A model generated the notes under the pieces. That model was given only the letters and a program-made list of their open reading frames with translations, did not search any database and was not told where the DNA came from. DNA of 16,600 bases from an uncultured Lachnospiraceae bacterium. GTDB taxonomy: Bacteria > Bacillota > Clostridia > Lachnospirales > Lachnospiraceae. Below, piece after piece: positions 1-8,358 of the stretch (position 1 is the stretch's first letter; each line of letters opens with the position of its first letter). The position numbers and the translations under genes are program-made. The stretch lies in contig CALZHV010000029.1 in the NCBI GenBank assembly GCA_945787485.1, positions 1 through 16,600 on the forward strand. Reading direction: 5' to 3'.

Positions 1-781
1 TCTTGAAAGTCTTAAGTACATTTTCTGAATGTCCGTGAGCTGTATCGATTACAATTGCATCAACCTTTGCTGCTACAAGCTCATCTACTCTGTCACAAAT
101 ATCAGGTGTAACACCTACAGCCGCTGCACAAAGCAATCTTCCCTGTGCATCCTTAGCAGCATTCGGATATTTAATCTGCTTTTCAATATCCTTTATTGTG
201 ATAAGTCCCTTTAACATACCCTTATCATCAACAATTGGCAGCTTCTCCTTACGGGCAGAAGCAAGCACTGCCTTTGCTTCTTCAAGAGTAATTCCCTCTT
301 TTGCCGTGATAAGATTTTCTGATGTCATAGACTCTTTAATCTTCTTTGAGTAGTCAGTTTCAAATTTTAAATCTCTGTTAGTTATGATACCAACAAGTTT
401 TCCGTCTTCAGTAATAGGTACACCTGAAATTCTAAATTTTGCCATAAGCCTGTCCGCATCATCTAATGTATGATCAGGTGAAAGAGAAAACGGATCTGAA
501 ATAACTCCATTTTCCGACCTTTTTACCTTATCAACCTCTTCAGCCTGCGCCTGTATAGACATATTCTTATGAATAACACCTATACCACCCTGCCTAGCCA
601 TGGCTATAGCCATTCTATGCTCTGTTACAGTGTCCATACCTGCACTCATAAGCGGAATATTTAGCTTTATCTTTTTTGTCAATTGTGTTGTAAGGATAAC
701 GTCGTTTGGAATCACACTTGAAAATTGTGGAACTAAAAGGACATCATCAAATGTTATGCCTTCGCCAATAATTTTTCCCAT
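1..781 (-). CDS. guaB: IMP dehydrogenase, N-terminal part (runs off the window)
   Basis: IMP dehydrogenase oxidises IMP to XMP with NAD+, the committed step of GTP synthesis in the cytosol. The 260 visible codons begin MGKIIGEGITFDDVLLVP, the classic family start, followed by the barrel strand with PLMSAGMDTVTE. A paired CBS (Bateman) module, which in this family senses purine nucleotides, fills about residues 95-210; SGVPITEDGKLVGIITNRD and KLPIVDDKGMLKGLITIKD mark its two halves. The barrel then resumes with the NAD-contacting IDTAHGHSE. The catalytic-Cys loop and the C-terminal half lie beyond base 1. An AAGGGAGAG ribosome binding site stands just upstream of the ATG at 781-779. The gene follows the cheX-like gene on the same strand but has its own promoter and an unusual palindromic leader. 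Identification is firm from the sequence. Confidence 0.97.
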   Translation of the reverse strand, partial: MGKIIGEGITFDDVLLVPQFSSVIPNDVILTTQLTKKIKLNIPLMSAGMDTVTEHRMAIAMARQGGIGVIHKNMSIQAQAEEVDKVKRSENGVISDPFSLSPDHTLDDADRLMAKFRISGVPITEDGKLVGIITNRDLKFETDYSKKIKESMTSENLITAKEGITLEEAKAVLASARKEKLPIVDDKGMLKGLITIKDIEKQIKYPNAAKDAQGRLLCAAAVGVTPDICDRVDELVAAKVDAIVIDTAHGHSENVLKTFK

Positions 782-821
782 TTTTTCTCTCCCTTTCTAT
801 TATGCTTAAGTTATATATACA

Positions 822-851
822 AAAAATGTTGTATATATATACAACATTTTT
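822..851. repeat. Perfect 30-bp palindrome in the guaB leader
   Basis: The 15-base arms meet between 836 and 837 and match without error; the core is tgttgtatatatatacaaca (827-846), flanked by A5 and T5. It lies about 20 nt after the predicted guaB start site and about 40 nt before the ATG. Read on the minus strand it forms an AU-rich hairpin followed by six T, so it could be a weak terminator or attenuator. As DNA it could be an operator for a dimeric repressor. I cannot choose between these from one sequence. Confidence 0.7.
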
Positions 852-876
852 CTTTGCTTATTTATAAATTATCGAT

Positions 877-905
877 AATATAACACCTAACAGTTTATGT
901 GTCAA
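877..905 (-). promoter_or_regulatory. Predicted guaB promoter
   Basis: On the minus strand a consensus -35 TTGACA (905-900) is followed after 17 nt by TATATT (882-877), preceded by TGT as an extended -10. The -35 starts four bases after the cheX-like stop codon. The predicted start near 870 gives a leader of about 90 nt that contains the palindrome at 822-851. Confidence 0.7.
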
Positions 906-908
906 CCA

Positions 909-1388
909 TTATTTATCTTCAAGAACACAAATATATAAACCGATATATTCCTTACCGTCATTTAACAGCGGAACCTTAATCCCTTCAATATCTGATTTTA
1001 ACTGAAGATCTGCTCCATGAACAGCAAGCGGTGGTGTAATATCAATGAGAATACCTAATGTTGAGAAAATAGTCGCAGTATTACCCATAATCATGTTACT
1101 TAGCTCATTAAGAGCAGAACATGCCATATCATCTAACTCATTAACAGGCATACCATACATCATCTTAGAAGCAATATCTTTGGCATTATCTTCTGAGATG
1201 GCAATTATAACCTGTCCTTTCATCTCACCTACGACACCAACCTGAATAGCATATGTCATATCCTTGAAAAAAAAATCTGTCTTCTGCGGCTTTCCTACAG
1301 TCATCTTTACAGATGCTACACTCTCAACAATTGAAATACTCGATTGTAAAAATGGATTTATATGTCTAACATCAATAGCTGGTATCAT
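909..1388 (-). CDS. CheX-like chemotaxis phosphatase
   Basis: The 159-residue protein matches the CheC/CheX/FliY phosphatase family in length and pattern. These cytosolic enzymes dephosphorylate CheY-P, or another receiver, to reset a chemotactic or signalling response. The single ALNELSNMIMGN helix carries the E-x2-N catalytic pair (E95 and N98), placed as in CheX, which has one active site where CheC has two. The N-terminal MIPAIDVRHINPFLQSSISIV and the glycine-rich middle strand also fit. An AGAGAAGAGG ribosome binding site supports the ATG at 1388. It stands alone between guaB and the LtaS-like gene with its own promoter. Its target cannot be told from context; the receiver domains in this window (cheV-like, hybrid kinase, OmpR-type) are candidates only by proximity. 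Confidence 0.85.
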   Translation of the reverse strand: MIPAIDVRHINPFLQSSISIVESVASVKMTVGKPQKTDFFFKDMTYAIQVGVVGEMKGQVIIAISEDNAKDIASKMMYGMPVNELDDMACSALNELSNMIMGNTATIFSTLGILIDITPPLAVHGADLQLKSDIEGIKVPLLNDGKEYIGLYICVLEDK

Positions 1389-1637
1389 TGCTAACCTCTT
1401 CTCTAATATTTTTATTAACCTACGGCGATTATAAGATTAAAATCCAATCCTAATCAGCCTAAATACAAATATAACGATATTATACTACATTTCGTCCCAC
1501 TATTCAAATAAATATTACACCTTTTTTGCATAATTTTTTTACATAATTATTTGTTTGTTTTTTAGTTATTTTTTAGTGTATCATTAATTTGTTTATTTAT
1601 CAGTTGTTTTTGTTTGTCTTTTTTTGTAATACACATT
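1389..1637. other. Intergenic stretch between cheX-like and LtaS-like genes
   Basis: The half nearer the cheX-like gene holds its leader and promoter. The rest (about 1510-1630) is extremely T-rich on the plus strand. I find no clear hairpin with a U tract that would end the LtaS-like transcript, and no gene. Confidence 0.5.
1479..1507 (-). promoter_or_regulatory. Predicted promoter of the cheX-like gene
   Basis: The minus strand has TTGAAT (1507-1502), a 17-nt spacer and a perfect TATAAT (1484-1479). It predicts a start near 1472 and a leader of about 85 nt. Confidence 0.65.
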
Positions 1638-3626
1638 TTATTCACTATATACATAAACATCTGTACTGCTCAAAATATGATGTGATTTATCAACCTGTTT
1701 AACAGTTATTTCATCTCCCGGGCTAAGAAGATAATCCTGTATAATCAATGTATTTTCATCAATGTACATTGTGTCCTTTTCATCATCATTGACATAAACA
1801 TGCGAAAATGTATTGTACATATCTCCCGATATCACCACATGTTCCTCTTCATTTTTTACATTAGTAATCAGTATATCGGAAACACCCATTTTCATAACAT
1901 TTTCATCTACAGCATTATTTCCGTCATACAGGTATTTTTTGCCGAAAAGCATATCATACGTAATCAGCGTAAGCTTTTCGTCAAGTTCATTACCTGAATA
2001 TGCAAGATGTGCTTTTTCAGGATAAGAAAGCGGCATATTAAGTGCATTTAAAACCTTAACCGACAGCTGATTAGCCTCAATATCCTCATCTTCCATTTTT
2101 ATATCAATATTGTTAATAATTACATATTCTGTCTGGAAAAGTGTGCTGTCAGGCAACTGCTCTTCAGTAATATCTAAAGTCGGAAGATGGTCTCCGTATA
2201 AAACCAAAACATAATCTTCACCATATTCATCCAATTCATTTACAAGTTTTCCTATCATTTCATCCATCTCGTAAATCTGATTAACATAGTATCTGAATTG
2301 TTCCTCGACTTCAGGAACATCATATGTGAGTTTTACATGTTCATCATATCCACCCGGTTCTGTAGGATATCGACCGTGTCCCTGAACGCTGATTGTATAA
2401 ACCAAATCCGTCTGCTTTGTATCCTTTAAACACTTCATTATATCATTTACAAGTGTATAATCCTTAGCCCAACCGGTTGATGTTTTTTCTATATCATACA
2501 TATACTCCAAAGAAATAAATGCATCAAATCCCATCTGCTCGTATACATTTTTTCTGTCATAGAAGGATGATCTGTTGTTGTGAATAGCATATGCTCCATA
2601 GCCCTCATTTTTCAAAACGCTGCATATTCCTTCAACCGGAACACTATTTACGGTTGTTTTATAAGGATACTCTCCGGCTCCGAAATACGAAGATTTAATG
2701 GCTGTAAGAACCTCAAATTCTGAATTAGCAGTTCCTGCACCCAGAGCAGGCACCGTCAAATATCCCGATGGATACATTTCCTTATATTTTGTAAAATTAG
2801 GTACCGGATCACTCTCAAGCTCTAAGCCTTTTACCCCCTTAGGGTCAAAAAATGATTCAAGCTGTATAAATACAACGTTTGGTTTCTTTTCTTTCCCCTC
2901 AGGCTTTATCAAATCTAATTCCTGCTTTATCTCATTCATGCTTTCTTCACTGTAATTTTCCGGCTCTGAAACGCCGTTATCAACGATACTGTTTGTAAAA
3001 CAATATGCAAATCCATAATCTTTATATGCGGTTCCAAGATTGGCAAAGTCATCTGATATTACATTATGAGCAACTCCAAAATTAGTAAGCCCTAATACAG
3101 CAATCCATGCAAAAATGCAAAGTGCCATTATACTAATAACATTTCTACGACCTTCAAATCGTGGTGTTTTTTTGAACAAGAATACAATTCCAACAATTGC
3201 AATAATCAAAACTACAACGATAATAATCTGCTGAAATTTTGTATAATATATATCTATCATACTAATAGTATCCTTAAGCATAAGGAAATCTATGGCTGCA
3301 AACGGCGTTACTCTAAAACCGAGAACAATAAAATTGACTATACCGCAGCCTAACCATATTGCTCCTATTATTATTAGTCCAAATATTCTCTTTCTCAAAA
3401 ATAAAGCAAATAAAAAAGTAAAGAAAATTATGGAAACATTATAAATAAAAACAATAGGCGAAGTTATCATGAATGAAAAGCCCGCAAACACAGATCTTCG
3501 TCCAAGCATTTCCAAAACAATTTCCATTAAAAATGCTATAGCAAAACATTTAAATATCCATGAATGGATAGAATATTTATATGCATATTTTATTTTTGAT
3601 AATAATAATGATATTTTTTCTTTCAT
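1638..3626 (-). CDS. LtaS-family membrane sulfatase (glycerolphosphate transferase)
   Basis: LtaS-type enzymes polymerise glycerolphosphate from phosphatidylglycerol onto a glycolipid anchor, or prime such chains, on the outer face of the membrane. The N-terminal ~215 residues contain about five hydrophobic segments, for example near residues 23-41 and 137-157. The extracellular sulfatase-fold domain starts near NVVFIQLESFFD at about residue 250. Metal and active-site positions expected for the family are present: E257 in QLESF, the nucleophile candidate T299 in GAGTANSEFEVLT, and D479-H480 in YGDHLPTLD; VQGHGRYPTE is also typical. After the catalytic domain comes an extra segment of roughly 100 residues of predicted extracellular beta structure. 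GAGAAGG precedes the ATG. It is monocistronic with its own promoter. Whether it makes true LTA or another glycerolphosphate polymer is not decidable here. Confidence 0.9.
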   Translation of the reverse strand: MKEKISLLLSKIKYAYKYSIHSWIFKCFAIAFLMEIVLEMLGRRSVFAGFSFMITSPIVFIYNVSIIFFTFLFALFLRKRIFGLIIIGAIWLGCGIVNFIVLGFRVTPFAAIDFLMLKDTISMIDIYYTKFQQIIIVVVLIIAIVGIVFLFKKTPRFEGRRNVISIMALCIFAWIAVLGLTNFGVAHNVISDDFANLGTAYKDYGFAYCFTNSIVDNGVSEPENYSEESMNEIKQELDLIKPEGKEKKPNVVFIQLESFFDPKGVKGLELESDPVPNFTKYKEMYPSGYLTVPALGAGTANSEFEVLTAIKSSYFGAGEYPYKTTVNSVPVEGICSVLKNEGYGAYAIHNNRSSFYDRKNVYEQMGFDAFISLEYMYDIEKTSTGWAKDYTLVNDIMKCLKDTKQTDLVYTISVQGHGRYPTEPGGYDEHVKLTYDVPEVEEQFRYYVNQIYEMDEMIGKLVNELDEYGEDYVLVLYGDHLPTLDITEEQLPDSTLFQTEYVIINNIDIKMEDEDIEANQLSVKVLNALNMPLSYPEKAHLAYSGNELDEKLTLITYDMLFGKKYLYDGNNAVDENVMKMGVSDILITNVKNEEEHVVISGDMYNTFSHVYVNDDEKDTMYIDENTLIIQDYLLSPGDEITVKQVDKSHHILSSTDVYVYSE

Positions 3627-3732
3627 ATTTTTACCTTCTCATATTGTCATGATTTGTCGAAATAATTTTTTATTATTTACACAAAATATGATTTTTGGTT
3701 ACAAATTATTATTAATTACTAATTACAAATCA

Positions 3733-3760
3733 ATTATAGCAAAGCAATTTTAAAATTCAA
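3733..3760 (-). promoter_or_regulatory. Predicted promoter of the LtaS-like gene
   Basis: The minus strand has TTGAAT (3760-3755), a 16-nt spacer, and TGC directly before a perfect TATAAT (3738-3733), an extended -10 element. The leader would be about 100 nt. No riboswitch fold was recognised in it. Confidence 0.65.
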
Positions 3761-3842
3761 TGTCTGTTTTTAACAATAGTTTTACTTATTTTACCTGTTT
3801 TTTGCTTTTCATGAAAAAAATATAAACTTTTCAAAAAAATAG

Positions 3843-3871
3843 TTGACAATATTAAATCAACATGGTAACAT
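3843..3871 (+). promoter_or_regulatory. Predicted promoter of tRNA-Gly
   Basis: Consensus TTGACA (3843-3848), a 17-nt spacer and TAACAT (3866-3871) predict a start near 3878, about 14 nt before the mature tRNA 5' end. The inverted repeat ATGTCTT (3872-3878) / AAGACAT (3885-3891) spans the start site and abuts the tRNA. Confidence 0.7.
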
Positions 3872-3891
3872 ATGTCTTGTCGTTAAGACAT

Positions 3892-3963
<72 letters not shown>

Positions 3964-3973
3964 CTTTTTATTT

Positions 3974-4006
3974 AAAAAAAGATATCCTTTTAGGGATATC
4001 TTTTTT
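3974..4006. terminator. Bidirectional intrinsic terminator
   Basis: The arms GATATCC (3981-3987) and GGATATC (3994-4000) enclose a 6-nt loop and are flanked by A7 before and T6 after. The hairpin has a U tract in both directions. It can end the tRNA transcript on the plus strand and the hybrid kinase transcript, whose stop codon is at 4012-4010, on the minus strand. Confidence 0.85.
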
Positions 4007-4009
4007 ATT

Positions 4010-7000
4010 TTACATTTTTAAATCCATATAAGTTCCAATTAGTTCGTTTATTACTTCAACCTCACGTTTTTCGACAGCATCCTTTAATACTTTCATAAAC
4101 TCAGCATCTTCGCCCTTATATGAAACTGACATTAATTTTTTAAGATTAATATCTACATTTTCAAAATCGTTATCCAACGCACAATATTTTATTTCTTCCA
4201 ATGTAGAAATATCTATTTGTACAATATTATCACTATTAACGACTTCCGTATTTGCTACATCAGTATCAGTTTTTTCGGCATCATTTTTATAATTATTATC
4301 AATTTCTTCATCATAATTATAGTTTTTGTCAAGTGATGCCCTGCGTGATGAATATTCTTCATCAGAAATTCCTGATATGCTGTCAATAAATTGCAGATAA
4401 TTTTCCAACGCATTCAAAGTATCCGAAAGCTGAATAGTAAAATCATCAAGCAGATTTACCGCATAATCTTTGTTACCTATATTTATTGCAGCCTCTATCT
4501 TTGTTGCCTGTTGTGAAATTGCATAAGCACCGATATTTAAACTCATTGTTTTGAGACTATGAATCTTTGTTTTAAACACTCTCATGTTTTTCTTTATTGA
4601 AACCGTAAGTTCATCCGGCGCATTTTTATTCTGATTATAATAAGCATTGATAAGCTTGTTGAATACTTCTATGCTTCCTCCAATTTTCATGATTGCGCTT
4701 TCAACAGATATATATTCATCTAATTCAAGCATACCTTCAGCAAATCTTGATTCCATAATATATTTTTCTATATCGGTTGCTTTTTCCTTAATCTTCTCTT
4801 CCGGCAGACAATCCTTTAATATGGCAGCCAGTCTTCTCGAATCTAAAGGCTTTACAACACTGTCAGTAAAACCTGCCTCAAGATACTTGGCCTTGTCATC
4901 TTCCATCAAAATAATCGGCAATACAGAATATCCATCGCCGTCAAGTTCACGAATTTCAGTCATTGCATCGATACCATTCATGACAGGCATCGATAAATCC
5001 ATAAATACAATATCGTAATGATTATTTATTACCATATCAATAGCACTTATTCCTGATGAAGCAATATCGACCTTCATTTCAAATTGTGAAAGTACCTTGA
5101 CAGCCACTTCTGTGCTTATTTCTTCGTCGTCAACCAAAAGAGCATTTACATCCGGCAACCATAATTTATCCACATCCGCCTGCGAAACAGTTTCGTCAAT
5201 CTTAATAACATTTCTTGCCTTGCCTGCGTTACCGACTATTTTCTGATTCATTGTCACAGTGAATGTTGAGCCTGCTCCATACACGCTTTCAACCTGAATA
5301 TCTGCTCCAAGCATATCTGCAAATCCTTTGGCAATAGCAAGCCCCATTCCGCTGTTAGACTGATAACTGTTTTTTACGTTATCGACAATATTGTATACTT
5401 CAAACAAATCATTAATTCTGTCCTGCGATATTCCATTTCCTGTATCCGAAACAGTGAATATATAATTTGCCAAATTTTTTCTTTCAAATTTGTCTGACAT
5501 CTCATAACAATCCACCGATAATGTAACCGAACCTTCTTTTGTATATTTAATTGCATTATCTACAATTCTTATGAGAATATCTTTGATTTTCTCGTAATCT
5601 CCATATACTTTGTCAACCAAAGGGTCTCCAACCTCAACAAAGAACTTTATTCCCTTTTTGTCTATTTTTTCTATTGCATAATCAGAAATATCACAAAGCA
5701 AATCTGTTATGGAGTAATTGTCCTCTATCACATCAATTCTTCCTGCTTCTATCTTAGCAAGAAGAATAATATCATCAATTTTATCAACTATACTTTTTCC
5801 TGTATCATATATGCTTTCTATCTCACCACGATATGGATTATCCTCCTCAACTACATGAAGCAGTTCATTCGCCTTAACCATTATCGCATTTACAGGTATT
5901 TTTATATCTGTACTCATATTGGCAAGATAATCATTTTTTGCACTACTTGATTTAACAGCAACCTCATGCTCCTTTGAAAGCTTTTCAAGTGCAGTATTTT
6001 TTGAAATAAGCTTTTTTCTTATATTTAAAATCGAGAAAAACAGCAACAGAATAATACCCACAATTATAAGCACAATCATTGTGATAAGAGCAGGATTTTC
6101 CCATAAACCTTTTTCTTTTTCAATAGCAAATGTAACGCTTGATTCACTCAATACACCATCGCCGTTAGTTGCACTTATTGTAAATTCATAATCTCCGCCA
6201 TCAAGATTTGTATAGACAGCCTCCAGGTTATCAGAACCGCTTATTACAATCGGATCCACATCAAATCCTTTAAGGTAATACTCAATATTTATATTATCTC
6301 TGTTACTGTAACTAAACACTGCAAAGCTTATCGTAATTCGTGATGTATCCGAATCAACCTTAAGACCATTTACAAAATCACCAAATTCATATCTTACACC
6401 ATCTACATCTACTGCATTTACGCTTATTTTAGGTGCAACCTGATTATATGGTATATTTCCGGTATCTATCACATATAAACCTGTATTACAGCAAATGTAC
6501 AAGAGTCCGTCAGCTATAACAGTATGACTAAATGAATTTATTGCTCTGTTTAAGCCATCATTTTCATCAAAATATCTCGATGACAAGCCCTGACTGCTCA
6601 AAAGCTCTTCTTCTGTTGTATTTAGCACACCCTTTGAGCCTATAATCCACATCTGATTCTCATTTACCACAATATCATATATACTGTTGGAATACTCGAT
6701 ATTGCTAATTGACCTGAATGTATCATTAAAGAAACAGAGTCCGCTGTCAGTTCCAATCCAGATTCCGTCAGCACCTTTTTTTATTACGGTAACAACATTT
6801 GAATTAAGTCCGTTTTCAATTGTATAATTACTTACCTTGCCTGTACTCAATGAAATATCAAATAATCCGCCACCTTCCGTTCCGGCCATGAGCGAATCAT
6901 CATTCATTTCATAAAGACATAATACATTAGTATTTGTAATGCCGTTTTTTCTCTCATATGTATTTAAAACATCACCCTCCGAAGAAAGAATGGCAATTCC

Positions 7001-8344
7001 TTCATCAGTAGCAACTGCCACATTTCCATTAGATAATGGCAGTGTGCAATTGACAACCATACTTGGAAGTCCGGCGTTTTTACTTATATTAATAATATTT
7101 CCTTCAGCATCAACACGTACTACTCCGAATCTTCTGTATGTAGAAATCCATAGCGTATCATTTTTATCCTTAGATATATGACGTATACTTGTACCTGTAA
7201 GCATTTGTGTCAATTCATTATCAATGGAACTGTCTGTTTCGTCATATATCATAAGTCCGTCATCAGAACCAACATATTTTAAATTATCTTCATTAAATAC
7301 ACAGTTTACCATTGTTTCAGGCAAGCCTGAGTCAGTATTAAAATCAATGAATTTACTCTTTGAAAGGAGAAGTAAGCCCATTCTTGATGAAGCAATCCAG
7401 TAATTACCTTCATAATCCTGAAGTATATCTGTAATATAGCTGTCAATTTTTAAATCATTAACTTTAACATAATAGTTTTTGCTATTAATATATCCTATAC
7501 CATTATCTCCGCATACCCAGATTTTTTCAGAATCATCCTTCATAATGGCATTGATTCCGTTTATACTTGTATCAATAATACGATAGCTCGCACGGCTCGT
7601 AAACTTAATCAGCTTATTAGACGCTGTTCCGCAATATACAGAACCGTCAATTGCTTCAAGACTAATTATTTCATCCTCAATATATTTCTGGCAGTCGATT
7701 GTAAATACATGATTCCCATTATTCACAAGATAAATTTTATTATTACTTAATGCCCAGACATTATTGTTCAAAGTTACTATTTTATCGAATTCATCATTTA
7801 ATGTATTCTCAATTTCTATCTGTTCTAATCCCAAATTGCCTTCTTCATCCGTAAAATTAGTAAATAATCCCTGTGTCGTAGCAATATATAATCTTCCGTC
7901 TTCTGTTCCGCATATTCCATTAATTGTTTTAATGCCTTCATAGTATTCATTGAGAAGATGATGATTTTTACCATTTTCAATATAGAACAAACCATAGTTG
8001 TCAGTTCCAACCCACACTCTTCCTTCATAGTCCTGGTATATGCAATTGATATCATACACATCCGACTGCTCTGTATCCCACAAATTTATACTTTGAAACT
8101 TCTGCCCGCTTGACCTGTACAATCCACTCTTTGTTCCAACCCAGATGTAACCTGAAGAAGATTGATAAATACAATTTATTTCACTTCCCTCAAGACCATC
8201 CGACTGATTTATGACAGTCTGCTCATATTCTGAGGAAAATGAGTTTTTTGCATATGCTGTATGTTCAGACGGCACGACAAAAAGGCATACCATAAGGAAT
8301 GCCATAATTATCGCTATAAATTTCTCAGCCTGTTTTTTTACCAT
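4010..8344 (-). CDS. Propeller-type hybrid sensor with degenerate HisKA, receiver and Hpt domains
   Basis: This 1444-residue membrane signalling protein has a signal peptide (about 1-32). About a dozen Reg_prop blades follow to ~residue 625, with recurring W-[IV]-G-T-x-x-G-L-like motifs (WVGTKSGLYR, WIGTDSGLCFF). A Y_Y_Y domain (~630-748), one membrane helix (~752-776), HisKA, HATPase (~880-1040), receiver (~1066-1178) and Hpt come next. Cognate extracellular sensors usually bind glycans, but no ligand is evident. The HATPase keeps DNAIKYT, DTGNGI and GMGLAIAKG. HisKA reads ANMSTDIKIP, so Thr812 replaces the phospho-accepting His. The receiver keeps D1116 and the KP pair but has Glu at the usual switch Thr/Ser. 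Hpt keeps His1262 (HSLKTMSLNIGA). An acidic linker and an unrecognised ~75-residue tail end it. Its AGGGAA ribosome site overlaps the end of the aminopeptidase gene 14 nt upstream, which implies co-transcription. Confidence 0.9.
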   Translation of the reverse strand: MVKKQAEKFIAIIMAFLMVCLFVVPSEHTAYAKNSFSSEYEQTVINQSDGLEGSEINCIYQSSSGYIWVGTKSGLYRSSGQKFQSINLWDTEQSDVYDINCIYQDYEGRVWVGTDNYGLFYIENGKNHHLLNEYYEGIKTINGICGTEDGRLYIATTQGLFTNFTDEEGNLGLEQIEIENTLNDEFDKIVTLNNNVWALSNNKIYLVNNGNHVFTIDCQKYIEDEIISLEAIDGSVYCGTASNKLIKFTSRASYRIIDTSINGINAIMKDDSEKIWVCGDNGIGYINSKNYYVKVNDLKIDSYITDILQDYEGNYWIASSRMGLLLLSKSKFIDFNTDSGLPETMVNCVFNEDNLKYVGSDDGLMIYDETDSSIDNELTQMLTGTSIRHISKDKNDTLWISTYRRFGVVRVDAEGNIINISKNAGLPSMVVNCTLPLSNGNVAVATDEGIAILSSEGDVLNTYERKNGITNTNVLCLYEMNDDSLMAGTEGGGLFDISLSTGKVSNYTIENGLNSNVVTVIKKGADGIWIGTDSGLCFFNDTFRSISNIEYSNSIYDIVVNENQMWIIGSKGVLNTTEEELLSSQGLSSRYFDENDGLNRAINSFSHTVIADGLLYICCNTGLYVIDTGNIPYNQVAPKISVNAVDVDGVRYEFGDFVNGLKVDSDTSRITISFAVFSYSNRDNINIEYYLKGFDVDPIVISGSDNLEAVYTNLDGGDYEFTISATNGDGVLSESSVTFAIEKEKGLWENPALITMIVLIIVGIILLLFFSILNIRKKLISKNTALEKLSKEHEVAVKSSSAKNDYLANMSTDIKIPVNAIMVKANELLHVVEEDNPYRGEIESIYDTGKSIVDKIDDIILLAKIEAGRIDVIEDNYSITDLLCDISDYAIEKIDKKGIKFFVEVGDPLVDKVYGDYEKIKDILIRIVDNAIKYTKEGSVTLSVDCYEMSDKFERKNLANYIFTVSDTGNGISQDRINDLFEVYNIVDNVKNSYQSNSGMGLAIAKGFADMLGADIQVESVYGAGSTFTVTMNQKIVGNAGKARNVIKIDETVSQADVDKLWLPDVNALLVDDEEISTEVAVKVLSQFEMKVDIASSGISAIDMVINNHYDIVFMDLSMPVMNGIDAMTEIRELDGDGYSVLPIILMEDDKAKYLEAGFTDSVVKPLDSRRLAAILKDCLPEEKIKEKATDIEKYIMESRFAEGMLELDEYISVESAIMKIGGSIEVFNKLINAYYNQNKNAPDELTVSIKKNMRVFKTKIHSLKTMSLNIGAYAISQQATKIEAAINIGNKDYAVNLLDDFTIQLSDTLNALENYLQFIDSISGISDEEYSSRRASLDKNYNYDEEIDNNYKNDAEKTDTDVANTEVVNSDNIVQIDISTLEEIKYCALDNDFENVDINLKKLMSVSYKGEDAEFMKVLKDAVEKREVEVINELIGTYMDLKM

Positions 8345-8358
8345 ATATTATTTCCCTG

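Noticed and set aside
781..870. A purine riboswitch in the guaB leader
   Set aside because: None of the conserved loop-loop or junction bases of the purine aptamer is present; only the AU-rich palindrome is seen.
4647..5018. Plus-strand open frame of 123 codons opposite the receiver/Hpt part of the hybrid sensor
   Set aside because: The opposite strand encodes recognised domains; the frame is an antisense shadow.
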